A model generated the notes under the pieces. It saw only the letters and a list, made by a program, of their open reading frames with translations. It was not told the DNA's origin and did not search any database. Positions 5,925 to 7,075 of a stretch of DNA of 7,075 nucleotides are shown here, piece by piece; position 1 is the stretch's first letter, and every line of letters begins with the position of its first letter. The stretch is from Deltaproteobacteria bacterium (GTDB lineage: Bacteria; Desulfobacterota; Desulfobacteria; C00003060). The translations under genes were made by a program, and so were the position numbers. The stretch is taken from contig DAOUWN010000109.1 in NCBI GenBank assembly GCA_030667105.1, positions 1 through 7,075 of the forward strand. Direction: 5' to 3'.

Positions 5925-6019
5925 ACTTTGTCCCCGTTGTCGTAGACGGGACAGCTATCCCTATCGGACTTGTGGACGTGAACGGTATTGTCAAAATAGA
6001 AGGCTGTTTTTTCCTTTAA
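5888..6019 (+). CDS. Possible 43-residue ORF coupled to acr3, unrecognised
   Basis: A GTG at 5888 overlaps the acr3 stop as GTGA, with a purine-rich GGGAAGG shortly upstream. The frame runs to TAA at 6017-6019. The product is glycine- and valine-rich, starting [12 protein letters not shown] and continuing with [18 protein letters not shown]. It has no signal peptide, membrane segment or motif I recognise. Its start codon lies inside the stem of the 14-bp inverted repeat. It ends 37 nt before the convergent arsR. It could be a small protein, the remnant of a larger gene, or chance coding, since the inverted repeat dictates its first twelve or so codons. Confidence 0.3.
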   Translation: MIIGGGSGNDHGYFVPVVVDGTAIPIGLVDVNGIVKIEGCFFL

Positions 6020-6056
6020 GAACCAGTTGGTTTTCCATTCTCAGTGAGCCAAGTCT

Positions 6057-6413
6057 TCAGATTTCTTTAAGACATTGTTCCATTAGGGTTACATAATACT
6101 CGACGATACCATTAACTAGACAGTAGCAAACACGGGGGCGATCGATTTCACCCTTTATCCAACCCGTTTCTTTAAGAACTTTCAGGTGCTGGGAGACAGT
6201 GGACTGTGCAAGAGGAAGTGCATCTACAATGTCGCCACAAACACATTTCGCATCCGATGGACGATTGGCAAGCATACCCACAATCTCAACACGTGCAGGA
6301 TGGGCAAGCCCCTTGGACAGTTGGGCCAATTTCTTTCTGCACTCGCCAATGGGCAATGTGACAATGGTTTTTATGTCGGCTGCATTACATTTTTTTGTCA
6401 TTTTCGTAGTCAT
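6057..6413 (-). CDS. arsR: ArsR/SmtB-family arsenic-responsive repressor (copy 3)
   Basis: A 118-residue repressor of a different ArsR subgroup from the other two. Helix 1 is LSKGLAHPARVEIVGML (32-48). The sensor region has KCVCGDIVDALPL (Cys57, Cys59), the recognition helix is AQSTVSQHLKVLKETG (69-84), and the wing contains PRVCYC (Cys96, Cys98), a second cysteine pair typical of this subgroup. Cys9 and Cys25 lie in a longer N-terminal arm. These cysteines suit trivalent arsenic. The ATG at 6413 shares its A with the arsM stop (TGATG), and there is no Shine-Dalgarno site, so translation should depend on ribosomes finishing arsM. A GTG at 6419 is an alternative start but lies inside arsM. The gene is therefore probably a feedback regulator of the arsM-arsR operon, whose promoter lies beyond the right edge. 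Confidence 0.91.
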   Translation of the reverse strand: MTTKMTKKCNAADIKTIVTLPIGECRKKLAQLSKGLAHPARVEIVGMLANRPSDAKCVCGDIVDALPLAQSTVSQHLKVLKETGWIKGEIDRPRVCYCLVNGIVEYYVTLMEQCLKEI

Positions 6414-7075
6414 CAACACTTTTTAGTAGTCGGTTTTCGTGCTGTTATGTAGCCGGAAAATACAAGATGTTCAGTGCCCTCCTTGAAATTCCAGTTCTTA
6501 ATTATTTCTTCACTGTTCTCTTTCCTTGTGATGGAAACGGATTCAAAGCCCAACCTGTTCAGAATCTGTCTCACCTCGTCGGGTGAGATTGCTCCTGCAA
6601 TTCAGCCGGTGTAAGCGGAAGGGTCCTCTTTGAGATCCTTTGGGATATCTCTCGAACGTAAAACATCAGAGATGCTAATTCGGCCACCTGGCTTGAGGAT
6701 CCTGAAGATTTCTCCATAAACAGCCCTCTTATCAGGTGAAAGATTGATCACGCAGTTTGAAAGAACGACATCCGCTGAATCGTCCTCAACGGGCAAGTGT
6801 TCTATTTCTCCCAGTCTGAACTCAACATTTTCGACATCAAGCCGTTCGGCGTTTTCTTGAGCTTTGCTTATCATCTCAAGCGTCATGTCTACGCCGATAA
6901 CCTTTCCCTCTGGTCCAACGCTTTTCGCGGCAAGGAATGCATCGAATCCAGCGCCACTTCCTAGGTCGATAACCTGCTCGCCTGGTTGTAGGTCAGCAAT
7001 GGCAAGAGGGTTTCCACATCCAAGCCCAAGGTTGGCATCTCCCAACCCAATGGTCAGTTGGTCTTTGGTATAGCC
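6413..7075 (-). CDS. arsM: Arsenite S-adenosylmethyltransferase, selenocysteine-containing, N-terminus off the right edge
   Basis: ArsM transfers methyl groups from S-adenosylmethionine to As(III). The visible 220 codons start within [20 protein letters not shown] and contain GCGNP (fragment Cys20), the SAM-binding loop DLGSGAGFD (37-45), the acidic GVDMT and the arsenic-binding cysteine in [12 protein letters not shown] (Cys108). At fragment codon 158 (6602-6604) the frame has TGA in the context YTG-x-IAGA, exactly where ArsM has its second essential As(III)-binding cysteine. The frame then continues with ArsM-like sequence ([19 protein letters not shown] to SGYITARKP) and stops at 6413. SECIS-like hairpins follow the TGA directly. 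I read the TGA as selenocysteine; stopping there would remove the last quarter of the enzyme. The stop overlaps the arsR start. A true nonsense mutation is the alternative, but the intact downstream frame, exact position and hairpins argue against it. Confidence 0.88.
6570..6601 (-). promoter_or_regulatory. Putative bacterial SECIS element (two tandem hairpins after the UGA of arsM)
   Basis: Directly after the UGA the mRNA can form ATTGC-AGGA-GCAAT (6601-6588), then CTCACC-CGACGA-GGTGAG (6587-6570), both with perfect stems of 5 and 6 bp. In the second, a G is the second base of the apical loop, 22 nt after the UGA. This falls in the spacing and loop rule known for bacterial SECIS elements recognised by SelB. 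The hairpins also encode ArsM residues [11 protein letters not shown]. Confidence 0.75.

Noticed and set aside
6020..6056. Bidirectional terminator between the convergent genes (AACC-AGTT-GGTT followed by TTTT)
   Set aside because: The stem is only 4 bp and the T-run is short. I cannot support it as an intrinsic terminator in either direction.
6602..7045. arsM as a complete short gene ending at the TGA at 6602 and starting at TTG 7045
   Set aside because: The ArsM frame extends upstream of 7045 to the window edge ([10 protein letters not shown]) and beyond the TGA with conserved C-terminal sequence. Both apparent ends are artefacts of the edge and of the Sec codon.

Overview
This is an arsenic-resistance and thiol-redox island of an anaerobe-type bacterium. 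The ACR3, ArsM, DUF318 permease and ArsR protein sequences, the moderate base composition and the apparent use of selenocysteine fit a sulfate- or metal-reducing Desulfobacterota-like (deltaproteobacterial) host, but that placement is inference. Gene density is high, no gene-free stretch exceeds 300 bases, and I saw no tRNA, rRNA, CRISPR or insertion sequence.

Layout from left to right. A minus-strand block (4041 down to 1) reads, in transcription order: an ArsR regulator; a DUF318/ArsP-type permease; a broken fragment of a small thioredoxin-like gene; an intact 77-residue thioredoxin-like protein (CPKC); a 5' fragment of another arsR; a membrane-anchored rhodanese; a MauE/DoxX-type membrane protein; an exported thioredoxin (CIPC); and a CcdA-type thiol transporter that runs off the left edge. 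A divergent promoter region (4042-4204) separates this from a plus-strand pair: a second ArsR and an ACR3 arsenite efflux permease whose frame is interrupted by one amber codon. A 43-codon ORF may overlap the acr3 stop. Convergent to these, on the minus strand from the right edge, is an arsenite methyltransferase (arsM, 5' end off the window) followed by a third ArsR.

The main observation is that arsM has an in-frame UGA exactly where the family has its conserved arsenic-binding cysteine (YTG-U-IAGA). Reading continues for 62 further ArsM-like codons and ends in a TGATG overlap with arsR. Right after the UGA are two small perfect hairpins. The second has the geometry of a bacterial SECIS element, with a G in the apical loop 22 nt after the UGA. 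I therefore annotate arsM as a selenoprotein gene that a stop-codon-based caller would truncate at 6602.

How the genes may work together: ArsR proteins sense As(III) or related metalloids. ACR3 exports arsenite, ArsM methylates it, and the DUF318 permease may export methylated or other arsenicals. The thioredoxins, rhodanese, MauE and CcdA proteins probably form a membrane and periplasmic thiol relay that supplies or repairs reduced cysteines. The two gene fragments suggest that an arsR/permease/thioredoxin unit was once present in more than one copy.
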